From positions 118,648 through 182,647 of the forward strand of contig JABGUH010000024.1 of NCBI GenBank assembly GCA_018646675.1: 64,000 bases of DNA. The letters are read 5' to 3'. The translations under genes and the position numbers were made by a program. Below are positions 1-7,856 of this stretch, piece after piece. Under the pieces are notes generated by a model that searched no databases, had not been told where the DNA came from, and saw only the letters and a program-made list of their open reading frames with translations. This DNA comes from Bdellovibrionales bacterium. Its GTDB lineage: Bacteria; Bdellovibrionota; Bacteriovoracia; Bacteriovoracales; Bacteriovoracaceae. Every line of letters begins with the position of its first letter. Position 1 is the first letter of the stretch.

Positions 1-385
1 AGCGGAAAAATCCTGATACATTTTGCTTCACTTTTACCATCCGTAGGTCTCGCTCTGCTAGATTATTGGTAAAAGGAACATCTGGATCTCGGGCGAAACG
101 CAATACTTCATCTTCGTACTTTCTAAATCTTTCTAATAAATTTTTTGACTTGGTTTGACCAACCTTGCTTCTTTTTCCTACGCTCTTCTGGGATGGACAC
201 TCCCTCTCTCCTTTGGTGATTGCGATGCGATAACGGCGCCAAGCTTTTTATAAAGTGATTTTACAAAGCTGCACTATCATATTGATCAATAGTTGTGTCT
301 GTGGTGGTATATCATTTTTTTGGGCATCCAAGTGGGCCCGAAAATCTGCAAACTGCTCTTTAATTTTAAACTTTAATAATGTCAT
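1..385 (-). pseudogene. IS66-family transposase fragment, decayed
   Basis: Read on the minus strand, this stretch encodes the conserved C-terminal part of an IS66-type (TnpC) transposase. It shows KNLLERFRKYEDEVLRFARD, then VPFTNNLAERDLRMVKVKQ, then NVSGFFR at the window edge. The NNLAERD block carries the acidic residue of the DDE active site in this family. An in-frame TAA at 248-250 interrupts the reading frame, and the first ATG (383-385) is preceded by a stop, so the N-terminal two thirds are missing. The accessory genes tnpA and tnpB are not visible upstream. It is a relic, not an active element. The remainder may continue beyond position 1. Confidence 0.85.
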
Positions 386-538
386 CCATTAGATAATGCC
401 TCAGATAACAAAGAAGGCTAAGACGCATGGCCCTGTAGACTGCGAGTAGTTACAAAGCCGCTTCCAAAAATAGTCAACATTTATTCGATGACAATTAGTC
501 GCCTGTTTAATAAATATCTCAATGAGTTACACTTAATA

Positions 539-557
539 CCCGACAATTCTTGTCGGG
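539..557. repeat. Perfect 8-bp inverted repeat
   Basis: CCCGACAA and TTGTCGGG are separated by TTC. No T-run follows on either strand, so a terminator is not well supported. The position about 40 bp upstream of the flagellin promoter would suit an operator or a structural boundary. No specific regulator can be named. Confidence 0.4.
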
Positions 558-597
558 ATAAGTGCTTGAAAATATTGGTATTTTTCGCAAAAAGTTC

Positions 598-624
598 TCA
601 AGTATAGTAATGATTAACCGAACA
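598..624 (+). promoter_or_regulatory. Sigma-28 (FliA)-type promoter of flagellin 1
   Basis: TCAAGTAT (598-605), an 11-bp spacer, then ACCGAACA (617-624). The known flagellar sigma-28 consensus is TAAAGTTT-N11-GCCGATAA. Both half sites are imperfect but the spacer is exact, and the flagellin 2 gene has a better match with the same spacing. The predicted transcript would have a leader of about 100 nt. Confidence 0.6.
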
Positions 625-697
625 TTTGAGTGAGACTTTGATGGGAAGGGTCTCAGTCAGGTTTAAGGTTAACAAGGGCGTTGATCTTTAACTTAAC

Positions 698-728
698 AAG
701 GAGGTGAATGAATTAGAGGAGTGAAGTC
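698..728 (+). promoter_or_regulatory. Double Shine-Dalgarno with a two-codon ORF ahead of flagellin
   Basis: AAGGAGGTGA (698-707) is a near-complete match to the 16S rRNA anti-SD sequence. It is followed by ATG AAT TAG (708-716). A second SD, AGGAG at 717-721, lies 7 nt before the flagellin ATG at 729. The second SD sets the start codon. The first, stronger site may be a ribosome standby site or may serve the minimal ORF. Confidence 0.5.
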
Positions 729-1562
729 ATGGGTATTCAAATCAACACGAACGTACAGTCGCTGATTGCACAGCGAAACTTATCCAAAGTAAAATTAGAA
801 CAAGATTCAGCATTAGAGAAGTTATCTTCTGGTAGCCGGATCAACAAGGCAAGCGATGATTCAGCTGGCTTGGCGATCAGTGAAAAGTTACGAGCTGATA
901 TTAGAAGTTCAAAGCAGGCTGGCCGGAATGCTGGAGATGGTATTGCGATGGTTCAGACAGCTGAAGGGGGATTGAATGAGATCTCTAATATTCTAATTCG
1001 TTTGCGAGAACTATCGGTTCAAGCTTCATCTGATACAATTGGAGATACCGAACGTGGTTTTACCGACATGGAATTTCAAAACTTATCAGAAGAGGTTAAC
1101 CGAATTGCCACTTCTACCAAATTCAACGGTCAGTCACTATTAAGTGGGCAGGGAGATCAGCTGGAATTTCAAGTTGGTATTCACAATATAGATAGTGAAG
1201 ATCGCATGGGCTATAATCCTGCCGATAGCGATGTGACGGGTGATACCCTTGGTCTAACATCACTCTCAGTAGGATCACAAGAGGGAGCGCAAGAAAATTT
1301 AGGCGTGATTGATACCGCCATTGATACAATTAACCAGAACCGCTCAAGTTTAGGTGCACTTCAAACCAGGTTACAATCCACAATTAATGGATTGGAAATT
1401 ACAACAGAAAACCTCTCCGCTGCAAGATCAAGAATAAAGGATACCGATTTTGCCAAGCAGACTGCAGAGCTAACCAGAACTAATATGCTGACTAATGCTA
1501 GTTCATCTGTTCTGGCCCAGGCCAATGTTTCCGGCCAATCAGCTCTTGCTCTTTTGGGGTAG
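729..1562 (+). CDS. Flagellin (filament subunit 1)
   Basis: A 277-residue flagellin, the polymerising subunit of the flagellar filament, exported by the flagellar type III apparatus. The N-terminal D0/D1 part has the typical INTNVQSLIAQRNL opening, followed by SSGSRINKASDDSAGLAIS and the D1 helices. The conserved C-terminal part starts near residue 190 and ends in QANVSGQSALALLG. The short middle section (about 140-190) means that D2/D3 surface domains are absent, which is common in small flagellins. The ATG at 729 has AGGAG 7 nt upstream. A sigma-28-type promoter (598-624) precedes it and a hairpin (1630-1677) follows, so it is probably monocistronic. The glycosyltransferase genes at 7.9-12.1 kb may modify it (inference). 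Confidence 0.97.
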   Translation: MGIQINTNVQSLIAQRNLSKVKLEQDSALEKLSSGSRINKASDDSAGLAISEKLRADIRSSKQAGRNAGDGIAMVQTAEGGLNEISNILIRLRELSVQASSDTIGDTERGFTDMEFQNLSEEVNRIATSTKFNGQSLLSGQGDQLEFQVGIHNIDSEDRMGYNPADSDVTGDTLGLTSLSVGSQEGAQENLGVIDTAIDTINQNRSSLGALQTRLQSTINGLEITTENLSAARSRIKDTDFAKQTAELTRTNMLTNASSSVLAQANVSGQSALALLG

Positions 1563-1629
1563 TTGCTTAATTTAATTAACCTGGCAGTAAAGTAAGAAAT
1601 ATTTTAATCCCTTGATTAACATCTAATTC

Positions 1630-1677
1630 AAAGGGGGACAGAGGTTAGCAGTTGAATCGACCTCTGTTCTCCCCTTT
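1630..1677 (+). terminator. Terminator-like hairpin after flagellin 1
   Basis: AAAGGGGGACAGAGGT (1630-1645) pairs with ACCTCTGTTCTCCCCTTT (1660-1677). The upper 7-bp and lower 7-bp helices are separated by a small internal loop, with a 14-nt apical loop. Only a weak T-run lies at the 3' base (CTTTACT), so termination or 3' mRNA stabilisation are both possible. Confidence 0.6.
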
Positions 1678-1763
1678 ACTGGTTAACTGGTGATTAGATA
1701 TTTGGTCAAAATTCTTGTAAATTATATTTAGCTACATCCCTTTAAAGTTTCTGACAATTTCAC

Positions 1764-1790
1764 TAAAGTATTATCAGGGTTCGCCGAGAA
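1764..1790 (+). promoter_or_regulatory. Sigma-28 (FliA)-type promoter of flagellin 2
   Basis: TAAAGTAT (1764-1771), an exact 11-bp spacer, then GCCGAGAA (1783-1790). This differs from the consensus TAAAGTTT-N11-GCCGATAA at one position in each half site. It implies FliA-dependent, late-class flagellar expression of flagellin 2. Confidence 0.82.
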
Positions 1791-1824
1791 GAAAGTATCC
1801 GAGGCAAAAAGTCGGATATTCAAG

Positions 1825-1858
1825 CTCTTTCATCCCAGCATGAATGAAAGAGAAGGAG
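1825..1858 (+). promoter_or_regulatory. Leader hairpin abutting the SD of flagellin 2
   Basis: CTCTTTCAT (1825-1833) is perfectly complementary to ATGAAAGAG (1844-1852), with a 10-nt loop. The SD AAGGAG (1853-1858) begins at the next base. The in-frame ATG at 1844 lies inside the stem, so the true start is the ATG at 1868, 9 nt past the SD. The helix could stabilise the 5' end or tune ribosome access. Confidence 0.6.
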
Positions 1859-1867
1859 CCATTTAAG

Positions 1868-2704
1868 ATGAGTTTGAAAATTGCCAGTAACATTGCATCT
1901 CAAGCAGTTCAGCGTAACCTAAAGAGGGTATCTGATAAGTCCCAGCTCGAGTTGGAGCGGCTATCTTCGGGCAGGAGAATCACCAAGTCTACCGATGATG
2001 CTGCCGGCTTGGCGATTGGTAGTAAACTGGAGTCACAAACCAGAGGTTTAAAACAGGCTGCCCGAAATACTAATGATGGTATATCTCTAGTTCAAACTGC
2101 TGAGGGTGGCCTAAATGAAATATCATCAATCTTAATGAGGTTACGAGAGTTAACGGTTCAGTCCGCTTCTGACACCGTCGCTGATGCTGAGCGTGAGCTA
2201 CTAGATATGGAGTACCAACAGCTATTGGACGAGGTTGATCGAATCTCAGAGTCAACCGTTTTTAATGGGACCCATCTGTTAAATGGTGAGTCAGGACGAG
2301 GGGTTTTAAGTTTTCAAGTAGGAACATTTGATGGTGATGAAAATAGGATTGAGTATGATGCAGATGATGCCGAGGCCACAACTAGCGCGATTGGCATTAG
2401 CGGTTCTGAGATTAGTGATATAGACGGTGCCTTAGATTCAATGGAGGAGATAGATGAGTCGATTGAGGAGGTTAGTCGACTACGGGCAAGAATTGGATCA
2501 GTCCAAACCCGTTTGCACTCAACAGTATCAAATTTAGAAGTACAAATATTAAATCAAGACAATGCGCGATCAGTTATTCAGGATGTTGATGTTGCTGAGA
2601 GTACTGCTCGTCTGGCATCACTAAATGTTATTAAGAGTGCTGCTGTCGCCTCTTTGGTTCAAGCAAATAATCTTCCCAATACCGCACTGCGATTAATTGG
2701 ATAA
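1868..2704 (+). CDS. Flagellin (filament subunit 2)
   Basis: A second flagellin of 278 residues, beginning MSLKIASNIASQAVQRNL. It has the D0/D1 signature LSSGRRITKSTDDAAGLAIG, a short acidic middle section near residues 150-200 (many Asp and Glu), and the C-terminal ending NNLPNTALRLIG. It is clearly paralogous to the upstream gene but diverged, as in multi-flagellin filaments where subunits occupy different zones. An alternative in-frame ATG at 1844 is disfavoured because it lies in a hairpin with no SD in front. A sigma-28 promoter lies about 80 bp upstream. The PilZ gene starts 12 bp downstream and may be co-transcribed. Confidence 0.96.
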   Translation: MSLKIASNIASQAVQRNLKRVSDKSQLELERLSSGRRITKSTDDAAGLAIGSKLESQTRGLKQAARNTNDGISLVQTAEGGLNEISSILMRLRELTVQSASDTVADAERELLDMEYQQLLDEVDRISESTVFNGTHLLNGESGRGVLSFQVGTFDGDENRIEYDADDAEATTSAIGISGSEISDIDGALDSMEEIDESIEEVSRLRARIGSVQTRLHSTVSNLEVQILNQDNARSVIQDVDVAESTARLASLNVIKSAAVASLVQANNLPNTALRLIG

Positions 2705-2716
2705 GCGAATAGGGCC

Positions 2717-3403
2717 ATGAGTCGCGTTGATGATAGTTTCGCTATGGAGCAGGTATTACAAGAAGCTGTCGTCAGCAATGAAGTGGCGATTGCTTGGTAT
2801 GCTCTGGGCCCTAGAATAATAAAATGTGAAATGCAGTTGAAGAGTATCCGATGTCGTCGGAAAGAGATGCGCTTAGCTCCTATTGTAGGGCAGGAGTATT
2901 ATCTTAATCAAATTATTACAGGGCAAGAGCGTGTAAATGTCTATCTCTCCTCATGCGCTTTATTTATCTCTTCTCGGCTAATAGGTCTTAATAATGACGG
3001 TGAATTGGTCCTATCCATGCCAGATGAGTATCAGTTCCGTGAACGAAGGCAGTCACCTCGCATCGTTCCAGATGACCCTGTTTCAGTTGTTATTGAGACC
3101 AGCAAGTCATCAGTAAAGACAAATTGCAATGATTTGGGTACCAATGGATTCTCTTTGTTGCTGTCAAAACAGGATCGCCACAGTTTTAAGGCGGGGGCAC
3201 ACTTAAGCAATGTTCACATTCAAATTGGAGAGTCGAATATAGTGGCGGATGTATTGGTTGTTGATGTTTTAAAGCTAAAGCCATATCAATTAGATTCTGC
3301 CCCCTTTGCAGATGTACGTGTATCATTTACCTTTCGTTCGTTACAAAAAAGACAGCTAGGAGTTCTGGACAAGTTTATTGCCAGTTATATTCAGGTTAGA
3401 TAA
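2717..3403 (+). CDS. PilZ-domain protein (putative c-di-GMP effector)
   Basis: This 228-residue protein has an N-terminal beta-rich domain (about 1-105), as in YcgR-like flagellar brakes, and a C-terminal PilZ domain. The RxxxR motif is R111-QSP-R115. The second c-di-GMP motif, usually D/NxSxxG, reads D139-LGTN-G144, so the serine is a glycine. The family binds cyclic di-GMP and alters motor or secretion activity. The position 12 bp after a flagellin gene supports a motility role (inference). The altered motif may weaken ligand binding. No signal peptide or membrane segment is seen, so it should be cytoplasmic. Confidence 0.85.
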   Translation: MSRVDDSFAMEQVLQEAVVSNEVAIAWYALGPRIIKCEMQLKSIRCRRKEMRLAPIVGQEYYLNQIITGQERVNVYLSSCALFISSRLIGLNNDGELVLSMPDEYQFRERRQSPRIVPDDPVSVVIETSKSSVKTNCNDLGTNGFSLLLSKQDRHSFKAGAHLSNVHIQIGESNIVADVLVVDVLKLKPYQLDSAPFADVRVSFTFRSLQKRQLGVLDKFIASYIQVR

Positions 3404-3450
3404 AATATATTAAATGAAAAATAGTTCTTACAATAAATGCAGGTGCTGAG

Positions 3451-4209
3451 TTGGGTGGTATTTCAATTATATCAGATATACATGTTGCTGAAGCTGCAGA
3501 TGAACACTACGCTTTGCTATTGAAATTTATGCAGCATCCGGTAGTGACTAGCAGTAGTAATGTGTTTTTTTTAGGTGATATTTTTGATCTTTTAGTAGGA
3601 GAGTTTCAGGAGTATCAAACTAGTTTTGCGGCTTTCTTTCACGAGCTGGATCACCTCTTAGATAAAAACATAACGATTTATTATCTAGAGGGAAACCATG
3701 ATTTTCATGCTGAAAATCTATTTTTACAAACGCTTAAATCCAAAAATAAAAAATTATTTCACTATTGTCGCCGTGGAGTTGAAAAATATTTCTGGGATAA
3801 AAAATATTACCTATCCCATGGTGATGAGATAGATTTAGGTGATCCTGGTTATAAAATTTATACCCAAGTAATTAGAAGTAGTGTAGTTAATCTTTTGATA
3901 AATAGGGTGTTGCCATATCAGGTAGTCAGCGATATCGGAGCGTGGGCATCAGGACAATCCAAGGCTCGTAATCATGATCGCTATACCAGTCCGGACAGGG
4001 AGAAAGGCACGAAGGCGCTATTTCGTCAGGCTGTGTCGAAAGAGGTGGCTGTGATTGGATGTGACTTTTTTATTTGTGGCCACAGCCATGTTAAGGATCG
4101 TTGGGATTTGACAAATGGTCTATATCTAAATAATGGATATGTTCCACTGGAGAAAAGTTTTCTTTACATTGATAATAATCGTGCAGCGTTTGTTACTCTT
4201 AATTCCTAG
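3451..4209 (+). CDS. lpxH: UDP-2,3-diacylglucosamine diphosphatase-like metallophosphoesterase
   Basis: A 252-residue calcineurin-like phosphoesterase. The metal-binding motifs occur in order: D-I-H near residue 9, GDIFD near 43, GNHD near 81, and GHSHVKD near 209. The internal SHGDEIDLGD segment and overall length fit LpxH, which cleaves UDP-2,3-diacylglucosamine to lipid X and UMP in lipid A synthesis at the inner membrane. A related UDP-sugar or other phosphoesterase cannot be excluded. The only reasonable start is TTG at 3451, since no ATG lies near the conserved first strand. The gene ends one base before the convergent nadK. Confidence 0.72.
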   Translation: MGGISIISDIHVAEAADEHYALLLKFMQHPVVTSSSNVFFLGDIFDLLVGEFQEYQTSFAAFFHELDHLLDKNITIYYLEGNHDFHAENLFLQTLKSKNKKLFHYCRRGVEKYFWDKKYYLSHGDEIDLGDPGYKIYTQVIRSSVVNLLINRVLPYQVVSDIGAWASGQSKARNHDRYTSPDREKGTKALFRQAVSKEVAVIGCDFFICGHSHVKDRWDLTNGLYLNNGYVPLEKSFLYIDNNRAAFVTLNS

Positions 4210-4210
4210 C

Positions 4211-5116
4211 TCATTCACATCTCGTCTTTCCATATACTAACTTACTACGCAATGTCTCAAAGTAGCTTCGAGAGGGATTTTTCACGAGGGTTACACTGTA
4301 CTTATCGCTTTTGCTAATGCTGACAATATCCTGGCTTGAGATCGGAACAGTCTGTTGGCCATCAAGGGTTAGTACTATATTCTCTTGGCGCTGTGTAATT
4401 TGAACATTAATCGGATTTAGATCTGGAATTACCAACGGGCGATGGCCCAAACTATGGGGGCAAATTGGAGTGAGAACCATTGAGTGGGCATCAGGATGAA
4501 TTACAGGGCCGCCTGCAGCCAAGGAGTAGGCGGTTGAGCCAATGGGAGAGCTGACGATTAACCCATCGCCGGACAGTCTGTAGATATACTCATCATGTGA
4601 CTTGACGGCCAATGGAAACATCCTAGAGATATCGTTTTTGTTGAAGACAGCATCGTTTAAAAAAGTTCCAGTAAATTTCTCCACACCATTACGGCGGATC
4701 GTTATCTCAAATAGTGGCAGTGTGGTAGTTTCAAAATTACCAGTAAAAAACCTAGTATAATCAGAAAAAAAATCTTCACCAGTATATTCTGTGATGAATC
4801 CAAGCCGCCCCATATTTACACCTAAAATAGGCGGCGAGCGTAAAATAGCATGGCGACATACGCCAATTAGGGTGCCGTCTCCCCCCAGGGTAATAATGAG
4901 ATCTGACTTTTCATAAATATCATTTAAGGGAACAAACTTTATTAGCGAGAGTAGATCGGGGTCGATTTTCTCTAGTCGTTCATACTCCTTCTCCAAAAAG
5001 TAAGTAGTAATGTTACTCTTTGCAAGCCATCTGACTAATGGTGGAAGCCGCTTTTTATAAGGTGTCAGCTTCATAGGTTTTAAAATAATTGTAATGTTGC
5101 TGATTGTTTTTTTCAT
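4211..5116 (-). CDS. nadK: NAD kinase
   Basis: A 301-residue ATP-NAD kinase producing NADP+ in the cytoplasm. It has the family's catalytic GGDGT motif (ITLGGDGTLIG), then GVNMGRLGFITE, the NDAVFNKND segment, and the NAD-binding SGDGLIVSSPIGSTAYSLAA block followed by GGPVIHP. Length matches bacterial enzymes. The ATG at 5116 lies directly after the stop of the receiver gene upstream in the transcript, so nadK appears to be the last gene of the minus-strand operon. A link between NADP synthesis and the neighbouring two-component genes is not obvious and may be only positional. Confidence 0.95.
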   Translation of the reverse strand: MKKTISNITIILKPMKLTPYKKRLPPLVRWLAKSNITTYFLEKEYERLEKIDPDLLSLIKFVPLNDIYEKSDLIITLGGDGTLIGVCRHAILRSPPILGVNMGRLGFITEYTGEDFFSDYTRFFTGNFETTTLPLFEITIRRNGVEKFTGTFLNDAVFNKNDISRMFPLAVKSHDEYIYRLSGDGLIVSSPIGSTAYSLAAGGPVIHPDAHSMVLTPICPHSLGHRPLVIPDLNPINVQITQRQENIVLTLDGQQTVPISSQDIVSISKSDKYSVTLVKNPSRSYFETLRSKLVYGKTRCE

Positions 5117-5488
5117 CTATGCCATTCCTTGGTTATCCATAAAAATATTCAAGGCAAGTTCCAAGTCTTCAAACGGTTTGCTAATGATTTTGCACTTATA
5201 GCGAGATGCACGTTCAATTACTTGAGGTGAGCTATAAGCAGTTATTATGATAAATATATTTTTTATCTGTTCTAGACTAAATTTTTTTTTGGATTCCTCA
5301 ATAATATCAAATCCACTAATATCCTTGAGCATTAGATCACAAATAATTCGTTGGTAGTTATTACTGTTTATCATTGTAATAGCATCCTGCCCAAAAGTAG
5401 CAACATCTACTGCGGCACCTCGTTTTTCCAGTAAACGCTTCAGTGATTTTTGGATTAATATTTCATCTTCAATTATTAATATCTTCAT
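5117..5488 (-). CDS. Single-domain response regulator (CheY-like receiver)
   Basis: A 123-residue stand-alone receiver domain. It has the acidic pocket E7-D8-E9, phosphoacceptor D51 (in CDLML), a Thr in the IIITAYSS strand and the conserved Lys in ISKPFED. No DNA-binding or output domain is attached, so it must act by protein contact or as a phosphorelay intermediate. Its start codon overlaps the end of the histidine kinase gene by 20 bp, which marks the kinase as its probable partner. The context of flagellar cap and glycosyltransferase genes suggests motility or envelope control (inference). Confidence 0.92.
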   Translation of the reverse strand: MKILIIEDEILIQKSLKRLLEKRGAAVDVATFGQDAITMINSNNYQRIICDLMLKDISGFDIIEESKKKFSLEQIKNIFIIITAYSSPQVIERASRYKCKIISKPFEDLELALNIFMDNQGMA

Positions 5489-7262
5489 ACGGTAATATTA
5501 ACGCGAAAGTTGCTCCGGAAGTATCAAGATTATTATAGAAATATATGCCTCCCCCCAATCGTAGTGCTAATCCATAGCAGATGGAGAGACCAAGTCCGGT
5601 ACCTTTGGGTTTGGTGGTAAAAAAAGGGTCAAATATCTGTTTTTGAATATTATTTTCAATCCCTGGCCCAGTATCTGAAATTTGGATTATCACCTTGCTA
5701 TTAAGTTGACGGCAGGAAATTTGTATCGAGTCAGAGGGGGATATTTGGGATTTTGTTTTAACTGCCTGTGCACTATTAATAATAAGATTGAATACTATCT
5801 GGGTTATCCAGGTGGGGTTTGATTTGATAAAAAATGCTCCATCGCTGATGGTAGAATCGTAGACAATATTTTTTCTTATTTCCCGGCTCTCACTTTTGCA
5901 TAGAGTTGTGACTTGCTCAATTATTTTTTTGAGATCAAAATGAGTAATTGATTTCTCATTTCGGTATAGATCTGAAAAGCCTTTGATAATATCCTGGCAT
6001 CGGCAACAGCTCTTAGCGAGATCCATTATAATATCTACATCTGGATGGTTACAATGTTCAGTGATCAGGATATCCGAGTTTAACTGTATCCCAAATAGCG
6101 GGTTACTTAGCTCATGTCTTAAGGTATTAAGGAGTTCGCCCAGAAGCGTTATTCGGTGGTGGTGGTAAATTTCAGAGTCAACGGTTGATGGATTATCCAT
6201 TTGCAAAAGCAGTTGATGATCACGATTCAGCTCCACTGTTTCCAGCCGTTGAGATTTAAATCCTTTATATTGTGAATTATGATATAGGATTTCGTTATCC
6301 TCGTTGCTGACTGCTAGTGGATGTGGGTATACATCTAACAACATCCTAATTTGGTTTTGACGTCGTTCCAGTTGCTCACGTTCTAATATTCGGTTAAGAA
6401 TTCGAGCAATTGGTTGAGCCAATAGTTCGAAGTTGCTCTGATCCTCTGGTCCATCTTTAAGAAAACTATTGCGGGAGATGATTAGAATTGCATCGTGACC
6501 ATCAAGCCGAAACTCCTTAGCCAAAAAAGTACCAACAATTCCCAAGGTATCTTTCAGTAAACTGGTCTGATCAAAATACTTACTCTTACTTTTTTTTACT
6601 AAATTGTAGATGGAGTGGAAGTCTCCGATTTGGTCTTTTGTTTGGACTAGTCCATCGTGCCGATTGTATAGGTTACTAATAAATGAGTGGTGTCCTTTTT
6701 GATGTATTAATAGCTGGCAGGTGTCATGTCGCTTAAAGCGTTTCAGTTGCAGGATATTTTTTAGTAGTTGCTCCAAGTTGGATGATTTTAAGGAGAGTTG
6801 ATGTACATCTCGAATGGTTGATAGAGATTTTCTGGTGGGATGATTATTTGTTTGTGCGGCCACTGATGGATACAATCTAATGGAGGTCAAAAGTGATGAG
6901 ATCTGTTCAAACCTTTTAGGGCGTGGATTGTGGGCCAGTTCAATCATCGTTTGATTAAATTGGCGTAGGATTTGAGCAATGGCTGGTAGATTTGAGTTCG
7001 ATGCTGGAAGGTATGCAATCTCTCTGTTAGAAGTCTGGTCAGTTATAGAGAGGGTGCCGTCCTCCTGTGAGATCACTAGATCGGCTCTTGAAATCTCCCG
7101 CGCCTCCCGAGTTAGTCCCAACTTAAGCACATCACGACGCATGTCGCCATATGGGCGGCGAAAGAAAACTCTAATTTGTGCATTATTGGCAGAGGGCACC
7201 TTGGCGGGCCGCTTTACGTCATGGTCATCTTTTGTATTAGTGGAATGCCGATTTCCTTCCAT
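5469..7262 (-). CDS. Soluble sensor histidine kinase
   Basis: A 597-residue kinase without membrane segments. Residues about 1-150 are unrecognised. About 150-310 resembles a GAF-type sensory domain. A short PAS-like segment follows (about 305-345). The HisKA dimerisation helix carries H383 in LRHELSNP. The HATPase domain has the N box (NLIINSAQAV), ISDTGPGIEN, FDPFFTTKPKGTGLGLSI and a final G-rich strand. It should autophosphorylate and pass phosphate to the overlapping receiver protein. The start at 7262 overlaps the upstream gene by 49 bp. A Met at residue 41 is a possible alternative, but the residues before it look folded. Confidence 0.9.
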   Translation of the reverse strand: MEGNRHSTNTKDDHDVKRPAKVPSANNAQIRVFFRRPYGDMRRDVLKLGLTREAREISRADLVISQEDGTLSITDQTSNREIAYLPASNSNLPAIAQILRQFNQTMIELAHNPRPKRFEQISSLLTSIRLYPSVAAQTNNHPTRKSLSTIRDVHQLSLKSSNLEQLLKNILQLKRFKRHDTCQLLIHQKGHHSFISNLYNRHDGLVQTKDQIGDFHSIYNLVKKSKSKYFDQTSLLKDTLGIVGTFLAKEFRLDGHDAILIISRNSFLKDGPEDQSNFELLAQPIARILNRILEREQLERRQNQIRMLLDVYPHPLAVSNEDNEILYHNSQYKGFKSQRLETVELNRDHQLLLQMDNPSTVDSEIYHHHRITLLGELLNTLRHELSNPLFGIQLNSDILITEHCNHPDVDIIMDLAKSCCRCQDIIKGFSDLYRNEKSITHFDLKKIIEQVTTLCKSESREIRKNIVYDSTISDGAFFIKSNPTWITQIVFNLIINSAQAVKTKSQISPSDSIQISCRQLNSKVIIQISDTGPGIENNIQKQIFDPFFTTKPKGTGLGLSICYGLALRLGGGIYFYNNLDTSGATFALILPYEDINN

Positions 7263-7834
7263 TGTGTAAGGTTATCGACAAGTTCATACTCAATCAAGTC
7301 ACAAAGCATGATAATATCGCGGCTTTCTTGAGCAGGAACAAGCGCCTTCAAGGTGGCCAGCATGGCTAGCTCCAGCTCAACAATGGGTTGGTAGGTGTCG
7401 CCTTCAATCTTTTGCTGCTCCTTCAATGATCTTGTTATATTGGTAACCAAGGTCGTAAACATTTGAATTGTATCAATAACATTTATCAGGCGTTGATTTG
7501 CTTGAGTGACCTTATTTGATTGATAGCTATTAAAAACATCATGGATACTATCAATAATAACATCGATATACTGTTCACACTGCTCAAGTGAATCATTGAT
7601 GAGCTCCATTGATGGCTTCGTTGAGAAGTCAATACTTTGGTATTGGTTAATGTGGCCATCTAGTAGTGAGTTGTCCTCATCGATTGGTAGCGGCACCTGA
7701 TCAGCAGTTATTTTTGTGATAACATCGTCAATTGGGATATAGGTACTTAGAAGGTCATTTGCCAGATCTTCCAGAGAGTTACAATCTTTTTTATTAGTCG
7801 TAACTGGTTCTTGATTTATTGTGATTACAGTCAT
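7214..7834 (-). CDS. Conserved-looking helical protein of unknown function
   Basis: I do not recognise this 206-residue protein. It is acidic, rich in Ile, Leu, Gln and Asp, has no signal peptide or membrane segment, and is predicted by eye to be largely helical, with a long amphipathic region at about 70-150. It lies between the GT9 gene (22 bp upstream) and the histidine kinase, overlapping the latter by 49 bp, so it is translated in the same operon. Helical composition next to glycosyltransferase genes would fit a small adaptor or chaperone-type role, but no motif supports this. Confidence 0.7.
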   Translation of the reverse strand: MTVITINQEPVTTNKKDCNSLEDLANDLLSTYIPIDDVITKITADQVPLPIDEDNSLLDGHINQYQSIDFSTKPSMELINDSLEQCEQYIDVIIDSIHDVFNSYQSNKVTQANQRLINVIDTIQMFTTLVTNITRSLKEQQKIEGDTYQPIVELELAMLATLKALVPAQESRDIIMLCDLIEYELVDNLTQWKEIGIPLIQKMTMT

Positions 7835-7856
7835 AATCTTCCCTCTCTTTTATGTC

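Larger units (their letters stand above)
386..728 (+). promoter_or_regulatory. Intergenic leader region of the first flagellin gene
   Basis: No protein gene is recognisable here. The segment contains a short palindrome (539-557), a sigma-28-like promoter (598-624), a roughly 100-nt untranslated leader, and two Shine-Dalgarno sequences in front of the flagellin start at 729. The part at 386-538 next to the IS66 relic shows nothing I can name. Confidence 0.6.
1563..1867 (+). promoter_or_regulatory. Spacer between flagellin genes: terminator, promoter and leader hairpins
   Basis: This 305-bp stretch has no gene. It contains the terminator-like hairpin of flagellin 1 (1630-1677), a strong sigma-28-type promoter (1764-1790), a small stem ATCCGA/TCGGAT in the leader near 1796-1817, and a 9-bp hairpin (1825-1852) that abuts the ribosome binding site of flagellin 2. 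Confidence 0.7.
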
